DNA of 39,734 bases from Magnetococcales bacterium DCbin4. Lineage in GTDB: Bacteria; Pseudomonadota; Magnetococcia; Magnetococcales; UBA8363. The notes below the pieces were generated by a model. The model worked only from the letters and a program-made list of their open reading frames with translations. It was not told the origin of the DNA and searched no databases. Of this stretch, positions 27,197 to 35,322 are shown one piece after another. Each line of letters begins with the position of its first letter. Positions within the stretch are counted from its first letter, which is position 1. The position numbers and the translations under genes were made by a program. The stretch is from NCBI GenBank assembly GCA_002753735.1, contig PEAN01000034.1, positions 1 through 39,734 of the forward strand. The letters run 5' to 3'.

Positions 27197-29077
27197 TTAT
27201 CGGCTGTTGACCGCCGTTTTGATCTGCTCCAGGACCGAGGCGTCATCGATGGTCGGCAGGTCGCCCGGATCCCTCCCTTCCGCCATGGCCTGGATCGACC
27301 GGCGTAATACTTTCCCTGAACGGGTTTTGGGCAGACCCGATACCGGATAAATATCCCTGGGACGGGCAATGGCGCCAATCTGATGGGACACCAGGTCTTT
27401 CAATTCCTGCTCCGTGGGAGTTTTTCCCTCTTTGGACATCACGACGAAGGCCACCACCTCCTGACCTTTCAATTCATCCTTGATCCCCACCGCCGCCGCC
27501 TCGGCGACCGACGGATGGGTACACAGAATTTCCTCGATCTCGCGTGTCCCCAGGCGATGACCGGCAACGTTGATCACATCATCATCGCGTCCCATGATGA
27601 AATAATAACCATCCTCGTCACGCATGGCATAATCGAAGGTGGCATACATCAAGTTTTTGAAGCGGGAAAAATAGGTCTCGACAAACCGTTGATCGTTGCC
27701 CCAAACCGTGGTCATGCACCCCGGCGGCAGCGGTGGCTTGATCATCAAGGATCCCTTTTCATTGGCCTTGACCGGTTCACCGGTCAACTCGTCGACCAGA
27801 TGACAGTCGAATCCATAGGCGGGAACGGTCGGCGAGCCGAATTTGATCTCCATCAATCCCAATCCCGCATGATTGGCCAGGATGGGCCAGCCGGTTTCGG
27901 TCTGCCAATAATTGTCGATCACCCGGCCCTTCAGATTGCCGGCGATCCAACGATGGGTCTCCCGATCCAAAGGTTCACCCGCCAAAAACAAATACCTGAG
28001 GGTGGAAAGATCATATTTTTGGATCCATTCGGGACCCGTTTTCTTCAACAACCGGATCGCCGTCGGCGAGGTGAACATGATGTTGACCTTGAACCGTTCC
28101 ACGATGGACCACCAGATGCCGGGATCAGGGCGGATGGGCAGCCCTTCATAAAGAATCGTGGTGGCCCCGGTCAGCAGGGGGGCATAAACGATATACGAAT
28201 GGCCCACCACCCAACCGATGTCGGAACCGGTGAACATCACTTCGCCAGGATGCAGATCGTAGATGTGTTTCATCGAGGCCCGCATGGAAACGGCGTGCCC
28301 CCCGGTATCCCGTTGCACCCCCTTCGGGGTTCCGGTGGTGCCTGAAGTGTACAGAATGTAGGAAGGATGCGTCGAAGGGACCGCCACCGGCGCAACACGA
28401 GCGTTGACATGACGCTGCATCTCCCGGTCCCAATCCTGACAGGGCGCATTGACAGAAGCATTCGGCACCAAACCCCGCTGTACAATCAATACCTTCGGTT
28501 TGGCAATGGTGATTTGTTCAAGTGCTGCGTTGAGCAGCGGCGTGTAGTCGATGACCTTGCCGCCGCGCATGCCGGCATCGGCGGTGACGATCAGCCCGGG
28601 GGCGGCATCGTTGATCCGCGAAGCCAGGGCGTGCGCGGCAAATCCGCCAAACACCACCGAATGAATGGCTCCGATCCGGACGCAGGCGAGCATCGCCACC
28701 ACCGCCTGGGGGATCATCGGCATGTAGATCAGGATCCGATCCCCCCGGGTCACCCCCATCTCCATGAACACGGCGGCAGCCTGATTGACCCATTCATGCA
28801 ACGTGCGGTAGGTGATTTCGACCGATTTTTCCATCTCGGTGGAAACCCAGATCAGCGCATTTTGTTCACTCCGTTCCTTCAGATGCCGATCAACGGTGTT
28901 GTAACACAGATTGAGGGTGGCATCGGGATACCAATAGGCGAAGGGAGGGTTGGTGTCATCCAGAATCCGGGTGCTCGGGGTGACCCAGTCGATCAACGCC
29001 GCCTGTTCTTTCCAGAAGGCTTCCTTCTGTTCGATGGATGCACGGTAGAATGCCTCGTATTTTTTTCTGTTGTCCAT
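27197..29077 (-). CDS. prpE: Propionyl-CoA synthetase PrpE-like acyl-CoA ligase
   Basis: A 626-aa AMP-forming acyl-CoA synthetase. The pattern is PrpE-like rather than Acs-like: LNLCYNTVDRHL, HSVVFGGFAAHALASRINDA, ATP loop YTSGTTGTPKGVQRDTGGH, LYEGLPIRPDPGIWWSIVE, NYWQTETGWPI, GRDDDVINVAGHRLGTREIE, and the acylatable catalytic Lys in TRSGKVLRR. It activates propionate, and possibly acetate, to the CoA thioester. It follows the pilus locus in the same direction with a 113-bp gap; no other propionate genes (prpB, prpC, prpD) are present. The repeat element lies 13 bp beyond its stop. Acetate versus propionate preference is inferred from motifs only. Confidence 0.87.
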   Translation of the reverse strand: MDNRKKYEAFYRASIEQKEAFWKEQAALIDWVTPSTRILDDTNPPFAYWYPDATLNLCYNTVDRHLKERSEQNALIWVSTEMEKSVEITYRTLHEWVNQAAAVFMEMGVTRGDRILIYMPMIPQAVVAMLACVRIGAIHSVVFGGFAAHALASRINDAAPGLIVTADAGMRGGKVIDYTPLLNAALEQITIAKPKVLIVQRGLVPNASVNAPCQDWDREMQRHVNARVAPVAVPSTHPSYILYTSGTTGTPKGVQRDTGGHAVSMRASMKHIYDLHPGEVMFTGSDIGWVVGHSYIVYAPLLTGATTILYEGLPIRPDPGIWWSIVERFKVNIMFTSPTAIRLLKKTGPEWIQKYDLSTLRYLFLAGEPLDRETHRWIAGNLKGRVIDNYWQTETGWPILANHAGLGLMEIKFGSPTVPAYGFDCHLVDELTGEPVKANEKGSLMIKPPLPPGCMTTVWGNDQRFVETYFSRFKNLMYATFDYAMRDEDGYYFIMGRDDDVINVAGHRLGTREIEEILCTHPSVAEAAAVGIKDELKGQEVVAFVVMSKEGKTPTEQELKDLVSHQIGAIARPRDIYPVSGLPKTRSGKVLRRSIQAMAEGRDPGDLPTIDDASVLEQIKTAVNSR

Positions 29078-29190
29078 CGTCTCCGAACCCCCTGACCCAT
29101 GTTGTCGATATGGTGGCCAAACCCCTTTCGTCCCAGCGGGTATCGTAAAGCTTTTGCCCGGTCGGGTCCAGATGTTCCTCTCACATGATC

Positions 29191-29637
29191 CTACAGGGGA
29201 ACGACAAAAACCTTCAACTTTGACAGATCTTCCTCTTTGATCATCGAGGTTTGGGATACCGATACGGGTTGTCCCTCATGGTCGGTCCAGGAAACGGTCA
29301 CTCTGGCGGTTTTGTACGCCGGTGAACCCGATGCCATCACCGTCCAGCTTCGGGTGAACACCGTGTATTCTCCCGGAGGGGCGACGGGAAGATCAGAACC
29401 ACTGATGACATTGGAATAATCATTGCGTCCTTGAAAGCGCAACCGGTCGATCATCTCCCGGGACAGATTGAGGGCATGGGTGCGGGAGCGGGCCAGGGTG
29501 TTGCTGGTGTGCAAATCGCCTTGAAACTTGCCCAAGGCCAAAAGTCCCGCCCCAAGAACCACCATGGCGATCATGAGTTCGATCAATAACATTCCTCCCT
29601 GGGGTGAATGGCATGCCTGATTCAAGTTCATGTTCAT
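29191..29637 (-). CDS. PilV-like minor pilin (short paralogue)
   Basis: A 148-aa type IV prepilin-like protein. A short leader ends in Gly-Gly before MLLIELMIAMVVLGAGLLAL, matching the prepilin peptidase site with Glu at +5 and a hydrophobic alpha1 helix. The following QGDLHTSNTLARSRTHALNL and VTVSWTDHEGQPVSVSQ resemble PilV/PilI minor pilins, and nearly the whole chain is similar to the N-terminal part of the pilin gene at 35323-36327, so the two are duplicates. ATG 29637 follows GGGAG by seven bases; the frame opens at TTG 29655. It is the last pilin gene of the locus, 22 bp after the PilX-like gene. Confidence 0.85.
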   Translation of the reverse strand: MNMNLNQACHSPQGGMLLIELMIAMVVLGAGLLALGKFQGDLHTSNTLARSRTHALNLSREMIDRLRFQGRNDYSNVISGSDLPVAPPGEYTVFTRSWTVMASGSPAYKTARVTVSWTDHEGQPVSVSQTSMIKEEDLSKLKVFVVPL

Positions 29638-29659
29638 GGTGATGCTCCCATTCAAAACA

Positions 29660-30763
29660 TCAATAATCCCTCCATGACCCTGGCAAGAGGATCGACTTGT
29701 CGATGGGCATGGTGACCGTATCCTCCAGACCGCTCAAGTCAATGCCAAAAAAATTGGCATTGGCGTTGAGGTTGTGCAGATTTCCCTCCCACACTGCGGA
29801 ACCGTAGACGTTGACACTCCCGAATCCATTGGAATCACAGGTCCCGGGTCCGGATGTGTGAAACGTGGTGGTTTCAAAATAAATGATCCCATAGATGGTG
29901 GCGTTGCTGCCGTTGACCGTGTCACATCCCCCCTCGCCATCAAAAATGAAGATGCCAGGATTGTCGATGGAAGTTCCCGGGGTTCCTGGATCCGGCCCAT
30001 GCCAGACCTGATCCGTCGTGATCCAGGTGATCATCGGATTGGCCGCCGCACTGGCGAGCATGTTGGCCTTGGTAATATTGAACAGATACTTCCACGCACC
30101 ACCATCGACGAAATCGGTCGATTCGGGTGAAAAACCTTCATAGGTGGTTGTTCCACCATTGTTGACGTTCAAGTGGCCGGTATCGATGCAGCTGCCGGAG
30201 TTGCTCTGTGAAGTCACGATGGTGACCTCACCCGCAGATGTCGGGGTGACATCTGGGTTGCCGGTCACAGTGGACATGCAGCCATTGACGATGATGGGGG
30301 CGGGGGTATTCAGGAACAGATTTTGTTCAGTGGCCAGGGTGTATTGGCGCACGGTGGCGGTGACGGTGGTTTCCCCATCCTTGGTGGCGGTCGAGACCAC
30401 TTCCACATAACTGCGGTCGGTGGTCGGATTGCGGCGGAACAGGATGCTTGCGGTATAACCTCCGGTCACCGCCAATGAAATCGAAGGGGCGGTTTCATAG
30501 GGGGCATTGCCCGCTTCATCGGACCAGACCAGGGTTTGCCCCACCAACCATGCCGCGCCATACTGTAGACCTGCCTCCGCCGCGGCAAAGACCCCCTGGG
30601 CGCGGATTTCGTTGCCTGATATCTTTTGTTCGGTGATGCTGACACGGGCCGCTTGAAACGCCATGGCGGTCATGGTGAACAACATCACCATGGCCACCAC
30701 CATGGTCCAGGCACCCGCTTCGCCCGGGCGCTGACAACGCAGTACAGAGGTTGTCCCGTTCAT
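29660..30763 (-). CDS. PilX-like pilus assembly protein
   Basis: A 367-aa protein with a short N-terminus (GEAGAWTMVVAMVMLFTMTA) like the PilX_N region, then QAARVSITEQKISGNEIRAQ and FAAAEAGLQYGAAWL, features of the PilX/GspK-like minor pilins whose first helix is followed by an Ala-rich amphipathic part. The Glu+5 of classical prepilins is not evident, as usual for this class. The rest is a large, Thr/Gly/Asn-rich extracellular domain with cysteines. ATG 30763 overlaps the PilW stop (ATGA) and has GGGAG seven bases upstream. It probably belongs to the pilus tip/priming complex with PilV, PilW, FimT and PilE. Confidence 0.8.
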   Translation of the reverse strand: MNGTTSVLRCQRPGEAGAWTMVVAMVMLFTMTAMAFQAARVSITEQKISGNEIRAQGVFAAAEAGLQYGAAWLVGQTLVWSDEAGNAPYETAPSISLAVTGGYTASILFRRNPTTDRSYVEVVSTATKDGETTVTATVRQYTLATEQNLFLNTPAPIIVNGCMSTVTGNPDVTPTSAGEVTIVTSQSNSGSCIDTGHLNVNNGGTTTYEGFSPESTDFVDGGAWKYLFNITKANMLASAAANPMITWITTDQVWHGPDPGTPGTSIDNPGIFIFDGEGGCDTVNGSNATIYGIIYFETTTFHTSGPGTCDSNGFGSVNVYGSAVWEGNLHNLNANANFFGIDLSGLEDTVTMPIDKSILLPGSWRDY

Positions 30764-31524
30764 GGCTCGACTCCCAGTTTGTCGTTGCGCAACCAAACCT
30801 CGGTCGTGGAACTCATGGAAATGGTGCTGTCGCTGACCAGTTGGCCGGTCAGAGTGATTGTCACCTGGCGTTTGGTCAGGTAGGGGTCGCCGCTATTGAT
30901 GGTGTTGGTATCGGGGCAGGTGGTGCTGACGGAAGCGGCGGTCAGTTTGAGTTTGCATTCGGACAGACTGAAGGAAACCTGGGTATAATGGGTGTTGCGG
31001 GGATCGGTGAGGTCCACCCAATCGGTATCACCATAGGCGGTTCCGCAACTGAAAGTCCCCCCCGCACTGTCACGGCGCATTTGTACCACCCCGATGCCAC
31101 TGCCATCGGTGGCCAGGCGGAAACCATAGCGTTCATCATTGCCGGAACTGGTATCCAGGCTGCCATCCTGATCCAGATCATAGCTGAACAGAATACATGA
31201 ATTGGCCGTTCCACCGGTGATATTGGAGATCGTCAGGTCGTACCCCGACACCCAGAAAGGATTGTTCTTGATGGTGAAACCGGAGGTATCGGGCGTTGTG
31301 CCCCAAAACCCGGCCCGACGCAGTTCCCGTGACATCATTTCCTCCAGGGTTCGCAATTCCTGATTGAGACGGATGACATGATGGGAATAGGCCTGGGATG
31401 CCGCCTGGTTGGAGAATAGTTGCACCACGCCACTGAGAACAATGGCTCCGGCGGCCAGGGCGACCATGAGTTCGACCAGGCTGATGCCGTCCTGGTCTCC
31501 GAAGGAACGACGGGGGATCAACAT
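30760..31524 (-). CDS. PilW-like minor pilin
   Basis: A 254-aa prepilin-like protein. The N-terminus MLIPRRSFGDQDGISLVELM gives a prepilin peptidase site (Gly before ISLVELMVALAAGAIVLSG, Glu at +5). Downstream, RELRRAGFWGTTPDTSG and the later SCILFSYDLDQDG with GNDERYGFRL are typical of PilW family proteins. ATG 31524 has AGGAG upstream and overlaps the FimT stop by seven bases. The open frame continues upstream to 31821, but that part lies within the FimT gene in another frame. Cysteines in the globular domain could form disulfides. Confidence 0.85.
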   Translation of the reverse strand: MLIPRRSFGDQDGISLVELMVALAAGAIVLSGVVQLFSNQAASQAYSHHVIRLNQELRTLEEMMSRELRRAGFWGTTPDTSGFTIKNNPFWVSGYDLTISNITGGTANSCILFSYDLDQDGSLDTSSGNDERYGFRLATDGSGIGVVQMRRDSAGGTFSCGTAYGDTDWVDLTDPRNTHYTQVSFSLSECKLKLTAASVSTTCPDTNTINSGDPYLTKRQVTITLTGQLVSDSTISMSSTTEVWLRNDKLGVEP

Positions 31525-32093
31525 TGTGGCGCTCCTGAGACATAACTGCTGCCCGAGGGCGAACACATGAGGGGACGCCCCAGAATGTTCACTTGAACCT
31601 GGATGCTGCCACCGCTGCGCGTCGATGAAAAGGTGACGGTTCCGTTGCGCAAGGTTCCGTCCGATTCGCTGGCGGTGGCCCGTTGCGGATTGAAGGCAAC
31701 ATGGCTTTGGCCATTGAACGAGGCGGAGTCCATTTGTACCCGGGCAAAGGGGGTGGCAGTCATCGCCTTTTGGACCCCTCCCAGGGTGCAATAGGTAATG
31801 TTGGCGGTGCTGCAATTGCACAGATTGGCGGTGACGGTATCATCGAATCCGTAGCACCAGGTGGTTCCGGTGGAAAAATAGATGCGTACCTCCTTATTGT
31901 TCTGAATCGCTTCGGAACGGGCCAGTTGCAGATCGGCCACCAGGGTGTTACCCGCCCCCTTGAGATGTTTAAAATCCATGAAACGGGTCAACTGGGGGGT
32001 CGCGATGGCCACAGTGATGCCAACAATCGCCACGACGATCATCAGTTCCACCATGGTGAATCCCTGAACGGGAATGTGATTTCGGGTGTCCAT
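31518..32093 (-). CDS. FimT/GspH-like minor pilin
   Basis: A 191-aa prepilin. The leader MDTRNHIPVQG precedes FTMVELMIVVAIVGITVAIA, the GFTxxEL prepilin signature; QLARSEAIQNNKEVRIYF is the hallmark of the GspH/FimT family. The globular part is Cys-rich and ends GAPQC. ATG 32093 overlaps the PilE-like stop in TAATG, arguing for translational coupling; ATG 32108 is five codons earlier. Minor pilins of this class help initiate pilus assembly, and some FimT proteins bind DNA during natural transformation; the DNA role is not demonstrated here. Confidence 0.88.
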   Translation of the reverse strand: MDTRNHIPVQGFTMVELMIVVAIVGITVAIATPQLTRFMDFKHLKGAGNTLVADLQLARSEAIQNNKEVRIYFSTGTTWCYGFDDTVTANLCNCSTANITYCTLGGVQKAMTATPFARVQMDSASFNGQSHVAFNPQRATASESDGTLRNGTVTFSSTRSGGSIQVQVNILGRPLMCSPSGSSYVSGAPQC

Positions 32094-32509
32094 TATCGAT
32101 TCCAACATTTTTTTGCATCTTCACTGGTTTGTACGGGACCATTCTGATTGAGCTGAATCGAAGCACAGGAATCACTCGCCTGGACACCGGTCGGTGTTGC
32201 GGTGACGGTGAAGGCGGTCGAGCTGTTGCCGGAAATGGCCAGGGTATAATAGCCATCATTGGAGGTGGAACTGGCTCCGATGGTCGCCAGGCTGTTCAGG
32301 GTGGCATAGGAGGTGTGGACCGAGCGCCATTTTTCCTGAAGCAGTTGCATCCCCATCAGGGCGGCATGGGCGTCTGCACGGCGACTGCGATAGACCGACT
32401 CCTGATACGAGGGAATCGCGACCATGGCCAGCAGGGAAATGATGACGACGACGAGCATCAGTTCGACCAGGGAAAAACCGGGGCTGCGGGTTGAAGTTTT
32501 TGTGTTCAT
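32093..32509 (-). CDS. PilE-like type IV pilin
   Basis: A 138-aa prepilin with MNTKTSTRSPG followed by FSLVELMLVVVIISLLAMVA (Glu at +5), then IPSYQESVYRSRRADAHAAL, typical of PilE-type minor pilins and of small major pilins. Two C-terminal cysteines (SDSCASIQL, KKCWNR) could close a D-region disulfide loop. It is the first pilin after the ATPase gene, 38 bp downstream, and the only one here small enough to be a major subunit, though a PilE-like minor role is as likely. Confidence 0.87.
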   Translation of the reverse strand: MNTKTSTRSPGFSLVELMLVVVIISLLAMVAIPSYQESVYRSRRADAHAALMGMQLLQEKWRSVHTSYATLNSLATIGASSTSNDGYYTLAISGNSSTAFTVTATPTGVQASDSCASIQLNQNGPVQTSEDAKKCWNR

Positions 32510-32547
32510 TGGAGAAATGTTGCCTCTCGTCTAAGGTTGGGAACGGT

Positions 32548-34428
32548 TCAACCCCGTTCCATGAACGGTTCCAGATAGGGGGCGACTTCCCCCAACGCGG
32601 TGATCCCTTGAACCACTTTCACCCGACCGCTGGCAACCAAGGGTTCGAACCCCCGGTTCAGGGCCGCCCGGCGTAGAATGGAGGTCGCTTCATTGCGGGC
32701 GATCCGCTGTTTCATCTCTTCGTCCACGGTCAGCATTTCGTAGATGACCGTCCGTCCGACATGGCCGGTGTGGTTGCAGGCGGGGCAACCGGAACTCTCA
32801 TAAATGAGTTCAACACGATGGGTGACCGCCGAAGCGGTCGCCATGGCGTCCAGTAAACGTTCTTCCTGCGGGGTCGGCGGACGGCCACTCCGGCAGGCGG
32901 GACATAAACGGCGCACCAAACGTTGGGCAATCACCATGCTCACCGCCGATGAAACCAGAAACGGTTCCACCCCCATGTCCACCAGACGGGTTACCGCCCC
33001 GGGGGCATCGTTGGTGTGGAGGGTGGAAAACACCCGGTGGCCGGTCAAGGCGGCCTGGACGGAAATCTTGGCAGTTTCGGCATCACGGATTTCCCCTACC
33101 ATGATCACATCGGGGTCATGGCGCAAAAATTGGCGCAGGGCACGGGGAAAGGTAAAGCCGATACGGTTGTTGACCTGAACCTGGGTCACCCCATCCATCC
33201 GGACTTCGACCGGGTCCTCCACCGTGAGCAGATGACAGAACTGATGGCGTACGATGTAGTCGAGGGCGGCACGCAAGGTCGTCGATTTGCCGCTGCCGGT
33301 GGGGCCGGTGACCAGGATCAATCCGTGGGGGAGGGCGACGTTCCGCCGGAACCGTTCCAAATCATCGTGGGCAAAGCCTAGTTGCTCCATCGGGACCAAG
33401 CCCACCTGAAGGTCCAACAGACGCATAACGATGGTTTCACCCCGTACCGATGGTACGTCGGAAACCCGGATATCCAGCAATCGATCCGCCAGTCGTGCCT
33501 GGATATGCCCATCCTGGGGGAGCCGCTTTTCGGCAATATCCATCCCCGCTACCACCTTGATGCGCGAAACCAGCGGATTTTTTAAATGTAACGGCAGCCG
33601 AATCTCCTCAAACAACCGGCCATCGATACGGAAATGGACGTGGAGAAACCGTTGTTCGGGTACAATGTGGATGTCGCTGGCCCGTTTGGTCACGGCATTG
33701 ATGATGAGTTGATCCAGTAGTACCGTGACCGGTTGGTTGGGGTTGATCGCCTGACCCGACATGGCAACCAAACCGCGCAAATCAAGCTTTCCCACCGGTT
33801 GGCCCGTCGCGATTCGCGTTTCGCCGCCATACCAATGATCAATGGCCAACAGCAGCGGCGGACGGGGGGTCATACACAATCGCACCGGAAGTCCCGCCAA
33901 TTGTTCCGCCCGTTCCAGATCCACCTTTTTGGGATCGGCACAGGCCATGTAAAGGATTTCCCCTTCGATGCGTACCGGCAAGGCTTCCCAATGCGTCGCG
34001 TTGACACCGTCCATCCGTTGCACGGCAGCGGGTTCCATCTGTCCCGGATCCATCTCGGTATACGGCAGATTCAGGGTGATGGCCAATCCCATCGCCATCG
34101 TCCGTTGACCGATGATCCCCTTGTCGAACAACAGTTTCCACAGAGGAACACCCGTGCCGCTCTTCTTGCCCTCCTTGGCCTGTTGCACCGCCTCCGTGCT
34201 GACCAGCCCGGATGCAAGAAAAACATGAAGCAGACTGGTCGCATCTTCCAGATGGCGACACCCCAACAGTTGGGTCAGACGCTCCGGAGATAGGATCCCT
34301 TCCTGTTGTAAGGCGTGATTGAGTTGGATGAAACGGGAATGTCCTGCCAATATGCGATCACTCGGGGCCAGCGGTGGGTCCTGGGTGGGGTCGTCGGTGC
34401 GTTCCTTGGGGGCGGGCTCGGTGTCCAT
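32548..34428 (-). CDS. Type IV pilus/type II secretion assembly ATPase (PilB/GspE family)
   Basis: A 626-aa cytoplasmic hexameric ATPase. The N-terminal half resembles the GspE N/MshEN domains (ERLTQLLGCRHL, KLLFDKGIIGQRT, LPYTEMDPGQ). The ATPase core has Walker A GPTGSGKSTT (Lys381), Asp box TVEDPVE, Walker B DPDVIMVGEIRD, His box TGHRVFSTLHTNDA, and the PilB/GspE tetracysteine zinc motif (LCPACRSG then GCPACNHTG). ATG 34428 is chosen; upstream in-frame codons to 34533 are AT-rich and not family-like. It powers extension of a pilus or pseudopilus made from the downstream pilins. No pilC, pilT, pilD or secretin is in the window, so these must be elsewhere. Confidence 0.92.
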   Translation of the reverse strand: MDTEPAPKERTDDPTQDPPLAPSDRILAGHSRFIQLNHALQQEGILSPERLTQLLGCRHLEDATSLLHVFLASGLVSTEAVQQAKEGKKSGTGVPLWKLLFDKGIIGQRTMAMGLAITLNLPYTEMDPGQMEPAAVQRMDGVNATHWEALPVRIEGEILYMACADPKKVDLERAEQLAGLPVRLCMTPRPPLLLAIDHWYGGETRIATGQPVGKLDLRGLVAMSGQAINPNQPVTVLLDQLIINAVTKRASDIHIVPEQRFLHVHFRIDGRLFEEIRLPLHLKNPLVSRIKVVAGMDIAEKRLPQDGHIQARLADRLLDIRVSDVPSVRGETIVMRLLDLQVGLVPMEQLGFAHDDLERFRRNVALPHGLILVTGPTGSGKSTTLRAALDYIVRHQFCHLLTVEDPVEVRMDGVTQVQVNNRIGFTFPRALRQFLRHDPDVIMVGEIRDAETAKISVQAALTGHRVFSTLHTNDAPGAVTRLVDMGVEPFLVSSAVSMVIAQRLVRRLCPACRSGRPPTPQEERLLDAMATASAVTHRVELIYESSGCPACNHTGHVGRTVIYEMLTVDEEMKQRIARNEATSILRRAALNRGFEPLVASGRVKVVQGITALGEVAPYLEPFMERG

Positions 34429-34533
34429 GGCTTCTTGAATGTGCTGGCAAAGGGTGTGTTCATTGAACCCTATGATCGAGTAGCAACACCCGGGCCAGTG
34501 GCAAAGATGAGAAGAGACGCCTGTTTGAGGCAA

Positions 34534-34564
34534 ATAATAACATGCATCAGTAAAAAAAGTTGAA
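34534..34564 (-). promoter_or_regulatory. Candidate sigma70 promoter for the pilB-pilin cluster
   Basis: On the minus strand TTCAAC (34564-34559) and TATTAT (34539-34534) are 18 bp apart, with TG one base before the -10 element (extended -10). The surrounding 60 bp is very AT-rich. It lies about 105 bp upstream of the ATPase start, in the 231-bp gap after the cyclic-nucleotide-binding gene, so the cluster can be transcribed separately. Confidence 0.45.
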
Positions 34565-34659
34565 TATTGTAAAATAATTTTTCATCGAAGCAAGCACCAT
34601 CGGCCATCTTCCAGGGGCGGGTGCGGATTTCGGAACAGAATGGATGGGTATCGCCGTTG

Positions 34660-35175
34660 TCAGGAAGACGCTTCGGCAGAACCTTCGGCGTTGGAAAGCA
34701 CCTTTTCCCGCAAGGCCAGGGTCAGGGTTTCATTGATCCGTTTTTGTTGGACGATGTCCTCGGTCAGTTGTTCCAATCGACCGACCAGGATATCGGTGAG
34801 TTGCCGTAATATCTTGACCTGCATGGGTGCCTTCAGACGATTCATGGTCCCCTGATTGACCTTGAACACCGTCACCCCTTCTTCGGTGATCACGTTGGTG
34901 GAACGGGGACGACCGGTCAGGAAGGTCATTTCTCCGAGGACCGATCCAGAACCCAATGTGGCCAAAACCTTGCCCGGAAGCCCTTCCTTGGTGATGTTGA
35001 CCTGACCGTCCATGACAATGAAAAAAGAATCGTCCTCATCGGGTCCTTCCTTGATCAGAAATTCCCCCGGTTTCAAAGTCACGAACAAATCTTCAGTCTG
35101 CACAAAGGATGATTTTTCCTCAGTGGTGAAACTTTCAAAGAATGTAATACTTTCCATCAACCCAATCAGTGACAT
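34660..35175 (-). CDS. Cyclic-nucleotide-binding domain protein without DNA-binding domain
   Basis: A 171-aa protein with a single CNB domain (about 10-125): ITFFESFTTEEKSSF, LKPGEFLIKEG, DSFFIVMDGQVNI, then the phosphate-binding cassette GSVLGEMTFLTGRPRSTNVI with Gly-Glu and Arg in ligand-contact positions. The C-terminal third (LRQLTDILVGRLEQLTEDIV and onwards) is a charged helix likely to form a coiled coil; no helix-turn-helix is present. It is thus a ligand-sensing adaptor, not a Crp-type transcription factor. ATG 35175 follows GGGAG. It sits between a PilV-like gene and the pilus ATPase; whether it binds cAMP, cGMP or c-di-GMP is not readable from sequence. Confidence 0.88.
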   Translation of the reverse strand: MSLIGLMESITFFESFTTEEKSSFVQTEDLFVTLKPGEFLIKEGPDEDDSFFIVMDGQVNITKEGLPGKVLATLGSGSVLGEMTFLTGRPRSTNVITEEGVTVFKVNQGTMNRLKAPMQVKILRQLTDILVGRLEQLTEDIVQQKRINETLTLALREKVLSNAEGSAEASS

Positions 35176-35322
35176 GAGACCGATCTCCCGGCTGAATCCG
35201 CCGTGAATTGTGACACTTTGTTCCGACACGTTCCGGCAAGCAGCATACCTTCCACCCGCCGCGAAAGACAAGTTTCAAAGTCACACCTGATTGAACGAGT
35301 TATTTCAAACGATCAATTTTGT

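Noticed and set aside
32641-32660. tRNA T-loop-like sequence GGGTTCGAACCCCCGG
   Set aside because: It lies within the pilus ATPase coding sequence and no acceptor stem, D arm or anticodon arm can be built around it.
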